Numbered from the stretch's first letter, positions 46,506 to 55,222 are shown. The stretch is DNA of 64,000 bases from Flavobacterium sp. CF108 (GCF_900129795.1 NZ_FQWW01000008.1:11480-75479), one strand, 5' to 3'. A program made the numbers and translations. Notes: generated by a model not told the origin, from the sequence alone.

Positions 46506-49500
46506 ATGAATTTAATACGTTTTGCACTCCGCAAACCCATTTCCATATTAGTATTGGTTGCGGGTCTATTTTTCTTCGGAATTGGTGCCATCAAGGACAT
46601 TAAGGTAGATATTCTGCCAAAAATGAATTTGCCGGTTATTTATATTGCGCATCCGTTTGGAGGTTATACGCCAGACCAGATGGAGGCTTATTTTGCTAAA
46701 AACTACGTGAATGTTTTACCTTTCTCGAATGGTATAAAATCCGTAGAAACCAAAAATATTCAGGGGTTAATGATTATGAAATTAACCTATTATGAAGGTA
46801 CAAATATGGCTCAGGCTGCTGCCGAGTTAAGTGCGCTTTCAAACAGGATCCAGGCGGTTTTTCCACCGGGAACACAGCCTCCGTTTATCATTCGTTTTGA
46901 TGCTTCTTCACTGCCAATTGGTCAATTGGTTTTGAGCAGTAAAATTAGGTCAAATAACGAATTACAGGATTTAGCCAACGTTTATGTTCGTGCTTCGTTT
47001 ACTTCGATTCCCGGTTTATTATCGCCGGCTCCCTTTGGCGGAAGCCCAAGAACAATTGAGGTTAACGTAGACCCTGATTTATTGCGTTCGCATAATATGA
47101 CGCCGGATCAAATTGTGGAGGCGATTCGTTTAAACAACCAAACGGCTCCATCAGGAAACGTTCGTATGGGCGACAAAAACTATATTACGCCAACCAATAA
47201 TACGATTAAAGAAGTTAAGGATTTTGAACAGATTCCGTTATTTAAAGGCGGCGTTCAAAATCTAAAATTAGGCGATGTTGCTTCGGTAAAAGACGGTGCC
47301 GATATTACGGCAGGTTATGCTTTGGTAAACGGAAAACGTTCGGTTTATATTAGTATTGCAAAAGCGGGTGATGCTTCGACTTGGGATGTAGTTCAGAAAT
47401 TAAAATCAGAATTACCTAAAATTCAAAGTACACTTCCTGAAGATGTAAAATTATCTTATGAATTTGACCAGTCGGTTTATGTAATCAACTCGGTTAAAAG
47501 TTTAATTACTGAGGGAATTATTGGTGCGGTTTTAACGGGATTAATGGTTTTATTATTTCTGGGAGATAAACGTGCGGCATTAATCGTAATCTTAACCATT
47601 CCTATTTCGATTATTTCGGGAGTTTTATTTCTGAAATTGTTCGGGCAAACGATCAATTTAATGTCTTTAAGCGGACTGGCTCTTGCCATTGGTATTTTGG
47701 TGGATGAAAGTACGGTAACTATTGAAAATATTCACCAGCATCTTGATATGGGCAAACCCAAGGCACTCGCGATTTGGGATGCGTGTCAGGAAATTGCATT
47801 GCCTAAATTATTGATCTTACTTTGTATTCTAGCCGTATTTGCGCCAGCGTTTACCATGGTTGGTATTCCGGGAGCGTTGTTCTTGCCTTTGGCTTTAGCG
47901 ATTGGATTTTCGATGGTTATTTCCTTTTTATTATCTCAGACTTTTGTGCCTGTAATGGCAAACTGGATCATGAAAGGTCATGAAAAACACGAACATGGCC
48001 CAGAAATTACAGATGATGAAGCAGAATTTAGAGACTGTGGTTTAACTCCTGAATCTGAAAAAGATTTGATAACACAGAAAAAAGGTTATGTTGAAAAATT
48101 AGATACGGATAATAACGGAAAAATAAGTCTTTTTGAAAGATTCAGAATTCGTTTTATGAGAACTTTAGATCGTTTATTTCCATACAAAAAAGCGACAAGT
48201 ATTATCTATTTGGTTTCTGCTACAGCTTTAGCCATTGTATTTATTGGTTTTATCGGAAAAGACGTATTTCCAAAAACCAACTCAAGTCAGTTTCAATTGA
48301 GAATGCGTGCTATTGACGGAACTCGTTTAGAAATAACAGAAGAACAAGCCAGAATTGTTTTAAAAGAATTGGAGAAAATGGTTGGAAAAGAACATATCGG
48401 AATCTCTTCTGTTTATGTGGGCCAGCACCCATCTTTATTCTCCATTAACCCTATTTATTTGTTCATGGCAGGTTCGCATGAAGCTGTTTTTCAGGTAAGT
48501 TTAAAAGAATATCATGTTGATATGGATGAGTTTAAAGATGACTTTAGAGCAAGACTTAAAAAAGTGCTTCCAAATACAAAAGTTTCTTTTGAACCAATCG
48601 AATTGACAGATAAAGTTTTAAGCCAGGGTTCTCCTACTCCAATCGAAATTCGAATTGCAGGAAAAGACAAAAAACGAAATGAATTATATGCCAATCAAAT
48701 TGTTGACAAACTAAAAGCGATTTCGTATTTCAGAGATGTGCAAATTGGTCAGCCAATTCACTATCCGGCAATGAATATCGATATCGACAGAACTCGTGCT
48801 GCTGAATTAGGAGTTGATATGAATGATATATCACGTTCGCTTATAGCTTCGACTTCATCATCAAGATATACAGAAAAAAATACCTGGGTTGATGAAAGAG
48901 CAGGATTATCCTATAACGTTCAGGTTCAGGTTCCTTTGAATAAGATGAAAAGCAAAACTGATATTGGAGAAATTCCGGTATTAAGAAACTCGATTCGTCC
49001 GGTTTTGAGCGACGTTGCAAAAATTACACCCACATTTGTAAGTGGTGAAAATGACAATTTAGGGGCTATGCCTTACATTACCGTTACGGCAAACATCAAC
49101 CAAACCGATTTAGGTACGGCTACAAAAGATGTGGGCAAAACAATTAGTTCATTAGGCGAATTACCTCGTGGTTTGTTCATTTCGCCAATTGGGTTAAGTA
49201 CTGTATTGAGCGAAACATTAAGTAGTTTACAAACAGGATTATTGGTTGCCGTTTTTGTAATCTTCTTAATGTTAGCCGCTAATTTCCAGTCGTTCAAAGT
49301 TTCATTGGTTATTTTAACGACAGTTCCTGCGGTTGTTTTAGGAGCTTTATTAATGCTTACGCTTACAGGTTCAACGTTAAATTTACAATCGTATATGGGA
49401 ATTATTATGTCGGTTGGAGTTTCGATTGCCAATGCCGTTTTACTGGTCACAAATGCGGAACAATTGCGCAAACGAAACGGAAACGCATTAGAATCTGCGC

Positions 49501-49796
49501 GAGAAGCTGCGGCGTTACGTCTTCGTCCAATTATCATGACCTCTGTGGCGATGATTGCGGGAATGCTGCCAATGGCAATTGGACACGGTGAAGGAGGCGA
49601 TCAGGTTTCTCCGTTAGGAAGAGCGGTTATTGGCGGATTATTATTTTCTACTTTTGCCGTATTATTAATTCTTCCTCAGATTTTTGCCTGGGCACAAGAA
49701 AAAACATCGACACAATCTGTTTCTTTAGATCCTGAAGACGAAGAAAGCATCCATTATATCTCATCAATAAGTAAGTCGAAAGTTGGAAAGTCATAA
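46506..49796 (+). CDS. RND efflux pump (AcrB-type superfamily) with an EF-hand-like loop
   Basis: This 1096-aa inner-membrane pump starts with MNLIRFALRKPISILVLVAG. It has the duplicated RND architecture with about 12 helices, two large periplasmic loops and the TM4 acidic motif ALAIGILVDESTVTIENI. The C-terminal TM10-12 region includes GVSIANAVLLVTNAE. In the cytoplasmic segment between halves (after about residue 490) there is an insertion, and residues 533-544 read DTDNNGKISLFE, a canonical 12-residue EF-hand calcium loop. Substrate class (organic compound or metal) cannot be told. The TM4 acidic residues favour proton-driven export of organic compounds. Confidence 0.93.
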   Translation: MNLIRFALRKPISILVLVAGLFFFGIGAIKDIKVDILPKMNLPVIYIAHPFGGYTPDQMEAYFAKNYVNVLPFSNGIKSVETKNIQGLMIMKLTYYEGTNMAQAAAELSALSNRIQAVFPPGTQPPFIIRFDASSLPIGQLVLSSKIRSNNELQDLANVYVRASFTSIPGLLSPAPFGGSPRTIEVNVDPDLLRSHNMTPDQIVEAIRLNNQTAPSGNVRMGDKNYITPTNNTIKEVKDFEQIPLFKGGVQNLKLGDVASVKDGADITAGYALVNGKRSVYISIAKAGDASTWDVVQKLKSELPKIQSTLPEDVKLSYEFDQSVYVINSVKSLITEGIIGAVLTGLMVLLFLGDKRAALIVILTIPISIISGVLFLKLFGQTINLMSLSGLALAIGILVDESTVTIENIHQHLDMGKPKALAIWDACQEIALPKLLILLCILAVFAPAFTMVGIPGALFLPLALAIGFSMVISFLLSQTFVPVMANWIMKGHEKHEHGPEITDDEAEFRDCGLTPESEKDLITQKKGYVEKLDTDNNGKISLFERFRIRFMRTLDRLFPYKKATSIIYLVSATALAIVFIGFIGKDVFPKTNSSQFQLRMRAIDGTRLEITEEQARIVLKELEKMVGKEHIGISSVYVGQHPSLFSINPIYLFMAGSHEAVFQVSLKEYHVDMDEFKDDFRARLKKVLPNTKVSFEPIELTDKVLSQGSPTPIEIRIAGKDKKRNELYANQIVDKLKAISYFRDVQIGQPIHYPAMNIDIDRTRAAELGVDMNDISRSLIASTSSSRYTEKNTWVDERAGLSYNVQVQVPLNKMKSKTDIGEIPVLRNSIRPVLSDVAKITPTFVSGENDNLGAMPYITVTANINQTDLGTATKDVGKTISSLGELPRGLFISPIGLSTVLSETLSSLQTGLLVAVFVIFLMLAANFQSFKVSLVILTTVPAVVLGALLMLTLTGSTLNLQSYMGIIMSVGVSIANAVLLVTNAEQLRKRNGNALESAREAAALRLRPIIMTSVAMIAGMLPMAIGHGEGGDQVSPLGRAVIGGLLFSTFAVLLILPQIFAWAQEKTSTQSVSLDPEDEESIHYISSISKSKVGKS

Positions 49797-49867
49797 AGTT
49801 GAAAGTCCAATCGAGGTGAAAAAACTTCGATAACTTTTATCCTTTAATAATCATATAAAACCAAAAA

Positions 49868-50953
49868 ATGAAAAATAAAATACAATATAGCGCGCTGTTT
49901 TTTGCAGCATTGTTTTTCCTTAACAGCTGTAATTCAAAGAAAGAAGAACCTGTTGTGGCAGAAATTGAACCTAAAACTGAAACGTTTCTTTTAGAAAAAG
50001 AAAAACTAAGCACAGAATTGCGTTTACCAGCCGAATTAACTGGTTTTCAACAAGTAGATTTGTATGCTAAAGTGAGCAGTTTCGTAAAATTATTGAAAGT
50101 TGATATTGGTACGAAAGTAAAAAAAGGACAGCTTTTAATTGTTTTAGAAGCTCCTGAAATCAGTTCACAGCTGGCTGCTGCCGAATCGAGATTAAAATCG
50201 ATGGAAGCGATTTATGCAACCAGCAAAAGCACTTACAATCGCTTGTATGAAACAAGCAAAGTTGAAGGAACGATTTCTAAAAATGATTTAGAAATGGCAA
50301 GCGGAAAAAAGAATTCTGATTACGCGCAATACCAAGCCGCAATTGCAGCTCATAAAGAAGTTTCGATTATAAGAGGTTATCTTGAAATTCGCGCTCCGTT
50401 TGATGGCGTTGTGGCGGCAAGAAACGTGAATTTAGGAACATTTGTTGGTCCGGCAGGAAAAGGCTCAGATTTGCCTTTATTGACCATTCAACAGCAAGAT
50501 AAATTACGTTTGGCGGTTTCTATTCCAGAATTGTATACAGGATATTTACACGAAGGCGACGAAATGAGTTTTAATGTAAAATCATTGCCTGAAACTTTTA
50601 AAGCTAAAATTACCAGAATGTCTGGTGCTTTAGATTTAAAATTACGTTCTGAGCGTGTTGAAATGGATGTTATAAATACCAAAAAAGATTTATTACCTGG
50701 AATGGTTGCCGAAGTTTTATTACCGCTTAACGCGAAAGACAGCACATTTGTAGTTCCGAAATCGGCGGTTGTGAATTCTGCTGAAGGTTTGTTTGTAATT
50801 AGAGTTGTGAATCATAAAGCAAACAGAGTTGATATTAAAAAAGGAAGAGAAATCGACGACAAAATCGAAATTTTCGGAGATTTAAGCCTTAAAGATAAAC
50901 TGGTAAAAATTGCCAGCGAAGAAACTAAGGAAGGCGATATCATAAACGAATAA
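49868..50953 (+). CDS. RND efflux periplasmic adaptor lipoprotein
   Basis: This 361-aa membrane-fusion protein has a lipobox, L-N-S-C near residue 21. The barrel-sandwich halves are ADLTGFQ-type PAELTGFQQVDLYAKVSSFV and IRAPFDGVVAARNVN-type EIRAPFDGVVAARN. Between them is a helical hairpin rich in Ala/Lys/Glu, and a beta-barrel and membrane-proximal domain follow (LLPGMVAEVLLPL). It links the pump and the TolC-like duct. It is the last gene of the operon and is followed by a strong terminator at 51063-51097. Confidence 0.93.
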   Translation: MKNKIQYSALFFAALFFLNSCNSKKEEPVVAEIEPKTETFLLEKEKLSTELRLPAELTGFQQVDLYAKVSSFVKLLKVDIGTKVKKGQLLIVLEAPEISSQLAAAESRLKSMEAIYATSKSTYNRLYETSKVEGTISKNDLEMASGKKNSDYAQYQAAIAAHKEVSIIRGYLEIRAPFDGVVAARNVNLGTFVGPAGKGSDLPLLTIQQQDKLRLAVSIPELYTGYLHEGDEMSFNVKSLPETFKAKITRMSGALDLKLRSERVEMDVINTKKDLLPGMVAEVLLPLNAKDSTFVVPKSAVVNSAEGLFVIRVVNHKANRVDIKKGREIDDKIEIFGDLSLKDKLVKIASEETKEGDIINE

Positions 50954-50977
50954 CCTGCGTTTAGTCTTCAATTTAGT

Positions 50978-51160
50978 GATTACCAAAAACTGTACGCATT
51001 CTTGAATGCGGCATTTTAAAATTGTTACTGATTTTAAAATGCAAATCTAAAATTTGCCTTGAAGGACGGTACTTGATATAGTGCCGTCCTTTTTTTGTTT
51101 AATAAAACAGGTAAAAATACGTAGTTGTTTAGATTAGTAAATTAATATTTTTGATAAAAT
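50978..51160. repeat. Direct repeat, left copy, flanking an accessory segment
   Basis: The sequence begins GATTACCAAAAAC and contains GTACGCATTCTTGAATGC and ATTTTAAAATTGTTACTGAT. It then has the efflux-operon terminator and AGGTAAAAATACGT, ending ATATTTTTGATAA. It aligns throughout with 53872-54047. The intervening 2.7 kb carries genes unrelated to the efflux operon, so it may have been inserted with duplication of the terminator region. The rest of the 50954-51384 gap has no gene. Confidence 0.85.
51063..51097 (+). terminator. Strong terminator of the TolC-RND-adaptor operon
   Basis: AGGACGGTAC and GTGCCGTCCT form a 10-bp stem with one G-T pair, followed by seven T. The corresponding hairpin in the right-hand repeat copy (about 53958-53990) is degraded. 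Confidence 0.85.
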
Positions 51161-51384
51161 GATTTTACAATTCAGAAAAATCAGAATTATTGGTTTAGAT
51201 TGTGTTTACGAACGAGAGGCTCGGCGCTAGTCAAAGCAGTGGTAGCAATGGTTTTGACAAAATAGCTAATTTAGTTCCAACCGGAAATTACTAAGTTAAA
51301 TTGTTATCTTTAAAACTAAATTTAAAAAACAATACTGCTCCAAGTCACTGAATATTAACTGTAAGTCTAAATAATACTATTCTT

Positions 51385-51861
51385 ATGAAAGAGCAAGAAC
51401 TACAAGAAATAAAACAATATTTTGAACGAAAGAAGATTGAGTGTTTAATTCAAAAGACTGCTTATGAAAAATGGTTAACTGTAATAACTCCTTTTAGATG
51501 GATGGCAATTGCATTAGGTGTTATTTTACCTGCATTTTTAGGTATATCAATTTTTACTGAGAGTGGATTAGTAACTATGAGTAACTGGAAAATTATATGC
51601 TCATCTGTCTTACTAATATCTTCAATCGTTTCAGGTCTCCATACTGCATTGAAATGTGATAGTCATCAACAGGAATGCCTTAGGCTTAGTAAGCAATATG
51701 AATCATTAGCAAACAAATTTGAATTTGCTTGTACAAATAATCAAGATGAAATTGATTCTCAGAAAAAAATCCTGAATGAGAAATATACTGAACTTATAGA
51801 AAATACGTCAACTACACCTGCAAGTTGGTGTTTAAATAGTGCTAAAAAGGCTTACCAATAA
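51385..51861 (+). CDS. SLATT-like two-TM protein, possible conflict-system effector
   Basis: This 158-aa protein has a short N-terminal helix (EQELQEIKQYFERKK). Two adjacent membrane helices follow (about 36-55, MAIALGVILPAFLGISIF, and about 68-88, IICSSVLLISSIVSGLHTAL). The C-terminal half is helical and cytoplasmic (CLRLSKQYESLANKFEFA). This is the layout of SLATT domains, which are proposed pore-forming effectors in nucleotide-sensing defence systems. No nucleotidyltransferase or SLOG partner is next to it. The assignment rests on architecture and is tentative. Confidence 0.5.
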   Translation: MKEQELQEIKQYFERKKIECLIQKTAYEKWLTVITPFRWMAIALGVILPAFLGISIFTESGLVTMSNWKIICSSVLLISSIVSGLHTALKCDSHQQECLRLSKQYESLANKFEFACTNNQDEIDSQKKILNEKYTELIENTSTTPASWCLNSAKKAYQ

Positions 51862-51873
51862 GAACTACCATCT

Positions 51874-51954
51874 GCTATCGTGAGCGTCCCGCTCGTGAAC
51901 GTAATATAGATAAAACTAAATGTAAAAAATCATGAACGGGACACTCATGTTAGC
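51874..51954. repeat. Imperfect REP-like inverted repeat
   Basis: GAGCGTCCCGCTCGTGAAC (51882-51900) and CATGAACGGGACACTCATG (51931-51949) are inverted and imperfect. They belong to the same family as the perfect pair at 53786-53867. It lies between the SLATT-like and YEATS-like genes. Confidence 0.7.
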
Positions 51955-52011
51955 CGAGTAATATTTTTTCATATAGATACTTTACAGTATTATAAATAAA
52001 TCAACATTAAT

Positions 52012-52644
52012 ATGAAACATCCTGAAACGATAATAAAATACGATTCTTTTCCATGGGAAAAAGTTTTCCCTGATTTACTTTGGATAATATTTTGGCTTGT
52101 GATTTTCTTATTTGTAAAGAATTTTATTTTTACAATTCTAACAACAATGGTAAATAGATTAAAGCACGGAGCAGGAGTTAAAATTGGTTCTTTTGAAATT
52201 GATTCTCTGAAAGTACTGCCTAATAATTCAATTCAAAATAATCATTTTATTACTACTGAAGATGAAGGTAATACAAGAAACAAACAACGAAACGATTATT
52301 ATAAAGTACAGCGTGGTGCAATGCTTGTTCATAAAATTTTTAAATCACAAAAAAATGGTCAACTTTACGATATTCTAATTTATATAATTCCACAAAAAAA
52401 TTGTAATTTAATTCAAGTTACAAGTGTTGAATATTATTTTGGGAAATTTTGGGGCAAAAATATTTTCAGTAGTCTTGACAGAAGTAATGGTTTTGCAATT
52501 GCTACCTCTGCATATGGAGCATTTTTATGTACTGCAAAAATAAATTTTAATGATGGAAAAAGCGAAACTGTCTATAGATATATTGATTTTGAAATGGGTG
52601 ATGTAGCTTGTATTGTCGATCAAGAGCAAAAACCTAAATCTTAA
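52012..52644 (+). CDS. Membrane-anchored prokaryotic YEATS-like protein
   Basis: This 210-aa protein has one strong N-terminal helix (about 21-47, LLWIIFWLVIFLFVKNFIF) and a linker. The globular part (about 105-205) reads LYDILIYIIPQ, a VEYYFGKFWG segment, RSNGFAIATSAYGAFLC, then AKINFNDGKSETVYRYIDFE. The order strand, V-x-Y-x-F, R-x-x-x-F, aromatic-G and dG-hyL resembles the prokaryotic YEATS domain, an immunoglobulin-like module reported in predicted conflict systems together with SLATT and TM proteins. Recognition is by pattern only. It follows the SLATT-like gene by 150 bases on the same strand and may be its partner. Confidence 0.5.
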   Translation: MKHPETIIKYDSFPWEKVFPDLLWIIFWLVIFLFVKNFIFTILTTMVNRLKHGAGVKIGSFEIDSLKVLPNNSIQNNHFITTEDEGNTRNKQRNDYYKVQRGAMLVHKIFKSQKNGQLYDILIYIIPQKNCNLIQVTSVEYYFGKFWGKNIFSSLDRSNGFAIATSAYGAFLCTAKINFNDGKSETVYRYIDFEMGDVACIVDQEQKPKS

Positions 52645-52737
52645 AAAAAATGAGTTTACTTGTCTCGTCCTGAAAAAAGTTTAGTAACAATTTTAATAAA
52701 AAATATTTACAAAAAGTTGGCATTAATGATTTAGACT

Positions 52738-53460
52738 TCATTCACGGGTAAAGACGCTCGCACTAGCGGCGGCTTTCGTTATGAACTTTGTGTGATAAAT
52801 TTCGCTATCATTTATTACTATTGTTTCTCTTTGGCAATTTTTATTTTCAATTAAAATAAAGTACTTATCGTTCATAAAAGTGATAAATTTTCCTTTTATA
52901 ATTTTGTTGTCGTGATTCAATACAATTTCAATATTATCTTCATAGTTAGATAGCATTTTTTTAGAATCTTTCTTAGCTACGTATGGATAATAAAATACAG
53001 ATATAAGATAACCTACTATAAATATTATAATTATATAACTCCGACGGTTAATAGTTCCAAGTCTATCTATTCGCTTTTCTAACATAACAATAATTACTAA
53101 ACTGATAATAAATATAATAATCGTTAAAAAATCGATGTTGCTTGAATCATTTGCAATATATATCAGCATAATTCCAAAAAACAAATATAAAACTACCTTA
53201 CTTAAGGGAATTTCATCCTTTTGTTTTAATTTTATAACATCTTCAATAGACCTTAATAAAGCAAGAAATACTAAAATTATAGTTGTCCAAGTAGTTGTGA
53301 TAATTTTTTCAATAGAAATTTCTATAAATGAACTATCAATATTCAAATTATTAAGATATGTTTCCCAATAAGACCATCCTAACTGATAGAGCAGAATTCC
53401 ACCAATAGTAATTACTGCTGTATAATCTAAAAATGTTTTCTTAGAAATTTCTTCACTCAT
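52738..53460 (-). CDS. Five-TM membrane protein of unknown function
   Basis: This 240-aa protein has about five membrane helices (roughly 12-30, 48-66, 86-103, 110-128, 143-160). A cytoplasmic C-terminal part of about 75 residues follows (KGKFITFMNDKYFILIENKN). I do not recognise the family. Its ATG overlaps the stop of the upstream small gene (TAATG), so the two are coupled. The last 13 or so codons (KAAASASVFTRE) coincide with a REP-like sequence, suggesting that the original C-terminus was replaced by read-through into a repeat. Confidence 0.65.
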   Translation of the reverse strand: MSEEISKKTFLDYTAVITIGGILLYQLGWSYWETYLNNLNIDSSFIEISIEKIITTTWTTIILVFLALLRSIEDVIKLKQKDEIPLSKVVLYLFFGIMLIYIANDSSNIDFLTIIIFIISLVIIVMLEKRIDRLGTINRRSYIIIIFIVGYLISVFYYPYVAKKDSKKMLSNYEDNIEIVLNHDNKIIKGKFITFMNDKYFILIENKNCQRETIVINDSEIYHTKFITKAAASASVFTRE

Positions 53461-53663
53461 TATTTAGAATTAATTTCATTGAACTCTTCAAAAAAACTTT
53501 CAACTATATGAGCAATACCCGCCTTATTAAATTGTAAATGATTTTTTCTTTCAGCATCAGTTCTCAATGCTCTAAATGATTTGTCCTTATATGCATCTCT
53601 AGCTAAATCACCTTCAGGCGTATCTTGGTCAAGTTTTGATTTGATGAATTGCAAAATTGTCAT
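53460..53663 (-). CDS. 67-aa helical protein, possibly YozE-SAM-like
   Basis: I choose the ATG at 53661-53663 (MTILQFIKSKL). A longer frame starts within leader sequence. The 67-aa product is highly charged and helical, with TPEGDLARDAYKDKSF and a C-terminal HIVESFFEEFNEI. It recalls the small YozE/SAM-like proteins, but that is a weak match by eye. It overlaps the membrane-protein gene by one base and is therefore expected to work with it. Confidence 0.6.
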   Translation of the reverse strand: MTILQFIKSKLDQDTPEGDLARDAYKDKSFRALRTDAERKNHLQFNKAGIAHIVESFFEEFNEINSK

Positions 53664-53785
53664 AATTCTCAAGTTAAAGTTAATAAGGTTAAAAGTAAGA
53701 GTATTTGTAAGAGTTACAAAATGTTTTGTCAACATTAAATTTCTTACCTTTCAAATATACTCCTGCTAACATAAGCATCTCCCCA

Positions 53786-53867
53786 GCTGGCGCGAGCGTC
53801 CCGCTCGTGCAATATTCCTTTTGAATTAAAATAGTAATGCGTTCACGAGCGGGACGCTCGCGCCAGC
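53786..53867. repeat. Perfect REP-like inverted repeat pair
   Basis: The 24-bp arms at 53786-53809 and 53844-53867 (GGCGCGAGCGTCCCGCTCG and complement) are exact. Each arm is itself nearly palindromic. The pair sits directly against the right-hand direct repeat, at the edge of the inserted segment. Such pairs are mobilised by REP-associated tyrosine transposases in other bacteria. None is present in this window. Confidence 0.85.
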
Positions 53868-53871
53868 AGGG

Positions 53872-54047
53872 GATTACCAAAAACCGTACGCATTCTTGAA
53901 TGCAGCATTTTAAAATTGTTACTGATTTTAAAATGCAAATTTAAAATTTACCTAAAAGGGCGGTGCATTTTGTGCCTCCTTTTTTTGTTTTATAAACGGG
54001 TAAAAATACGTGGTTATTTAGATTGTAAAATTGATATTTTTGATAAT
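53872..54047. repeat. Direct repeat, right copy
   Basis: It aligns with 50978-51160 from GATTACCAAAAAC to ATATTTTTGATAA, with scattered substitutions concentrated in the terminator hairpin. The remaining gap to 54153 is AT-rich leader sequence for the next gene. Confidence 0.85.
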
Positions 54048-54153
54048 ATATAATTCTCTTACTTGAAAAAGGTTTTCCGTAAATTTATAATTAATTTAAT
54101 AATAATATTTGCTTAATTAATCATTTATTAACTAACAAAATAAACTTATAATT

Positions 54154-54423
54154 ATGCAATTGGAAGGAGCAATAATAAAAGAACAAGGTCAAAATTTTGC
54201 AATTGTAATTGTGAAATCACATGTATTAAATTCGAGTGAACGAGATAATGCAATTAAACAATTTTCAATATACTTTCCAGGAATGCCAATTATCTTAATG
54301 GCACAAAATTCTAAAGGAATTCCAACATATTATGGACGAAAAGATATAGTAGACTTTTTGTCTAAACTTCATCTATCACAAATTCCGTGGAAAAAATTTA
54401 CATTTAATCAATATAAAGTTTAA
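54154..54423 (+). CDS. 89-aa protein paired with a trypsin-like protease
   Basis: I do not recognise this family. The sequence alternates strands and helices: QNFAIVIVKSHVL, then SSERDNAIKQFSIYFPGMPIILM, then GIPTYYGRKDIVDFLSKL. It looks like a small alpha/beta domain. There is no signal peptide, membrane helix or metal-binding motif. It ends 20 bases before the protease gene on the same strand, so the two form a two-gene operon. It might be the protease's regulator, inhibitor or substrate. Confidence 0.65.
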   Translation: MQLEGAIIKEQGQNFAIVIVKSHVLNSSERDNAIKQFSIYFPGMPIILMAQNSKGIPTYYGRKDIVDFLSKLHLSQIPWKKFTFNQYKV

Positions 54424-54443
54424 ATAATCAAAATTATAAAAAT

Positions 54444-55127
54444 ATGGATTTTTCAAATGAATACCTTCAAGTTCAAAATTCGGTAATTAGAGTTATTTCA
54501 ACTATAGGTCAGGGAAGCGGGGTTTTAATTGGTGATGGAACAAGAGCATTAACATGTAGCCATTGTATTGTACCTAATAATAACATAGTAGGAGCATTAT
54601 CAGGACAAAACCATGGGCAAATTGGAACTGTTATTTTTAATGATGCAAATCTTGATATTGCAATTATAGAATTTCAAATACCCCTTGGTTCTGGTGTTGC
54701 CTTAGGCAATTCAGATAGCGTTAAAATTGGACAAGAAGGATTTGTTTTAGGTTTTCCTTCACATACTAATAATATAACAGCATTAGGAGCACATATTGCT
54801 GGTTTTGAATCTAATAATGGTATACAACTTATAAAGATTGATGCATCAATAAATCATGGTAATTCAGGTGGACCTCTTTTTAATTCTGCTGGTGAATTAA
54901 TTGGAATTGTAAATGCAAAATTTGGCAATTTATCAAGTTTTTTGAACCAAATTCAACAAACAAATGCAGATGGCATAACAATGTCAATAGGAGGAATTGA
55001 TCCTGTCCTAACTTTAAAACAATTAATTGTCGAAATGAAGAAAAATTTAAATTTAGGAATGGGTTCTGCTATACCTCTTAAAACAATAGGTTCCAAGACA
55101 AATATAATAGGAAATTTGTTAGTATAA
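54444..55127 (+). CDS. Cytoplasmic trypsin-like serine protease
   Basis: This 227-aa protein lacks any signal peptide. The chymotrypsin-fold triad is visible: H40 in TCSHCIV, D71 in DANLDIAIIEF and S141 in NHGNSGGPLFN, preceded by GQGSGVLIGDGTRALT. There is no PDZ domain, unlike HtrA proteases. The C-terminal 40 residues may be a short regulatory tail. Small intracellular trypsin-like peptidases of this kind are found as effectors in bacterial conflict systems. A link here is inferred from the neighbouring accessory genes only. Confidence 0.85.
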   Translation: MDFSNEYLQVQNSVIRVISTIGQGSGVLIGDGTRALTCSHCIVPNNNIVGALSGQNHGQIGTVIFNDANLDIAIIEFQIPLGSGVALGNSDSVKIGQEGFVLGFPSHTNNITALGAHIAGFESNNGIQLIKIDASINHGNSGGPLFNSAGELIGIVNAKFGNLSSFLNQIQQTNADGITMSIGGIDPVLTLKQLIVEMKKNLNLGMGSAIPLKTIGSKTNIIGNLLV

Positions 55128-55222
55128 TTAATTATTATTTTTTGTTTCTAAGTAACTTTTCGTTAATAAGGAAGATATTTAAAAATAGATCTATCAGCAA
55201 CATTTTTAAAAGAATTAAAAAC

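Noticed and set aside
52655..52690. Possible insertion-sequence end (CTCGTCCTGAAAAAAGTTTA)
   Set aside because: It resembles an element terminus, but there is no partner end or transposase within reach, so it is not listed as a feature.
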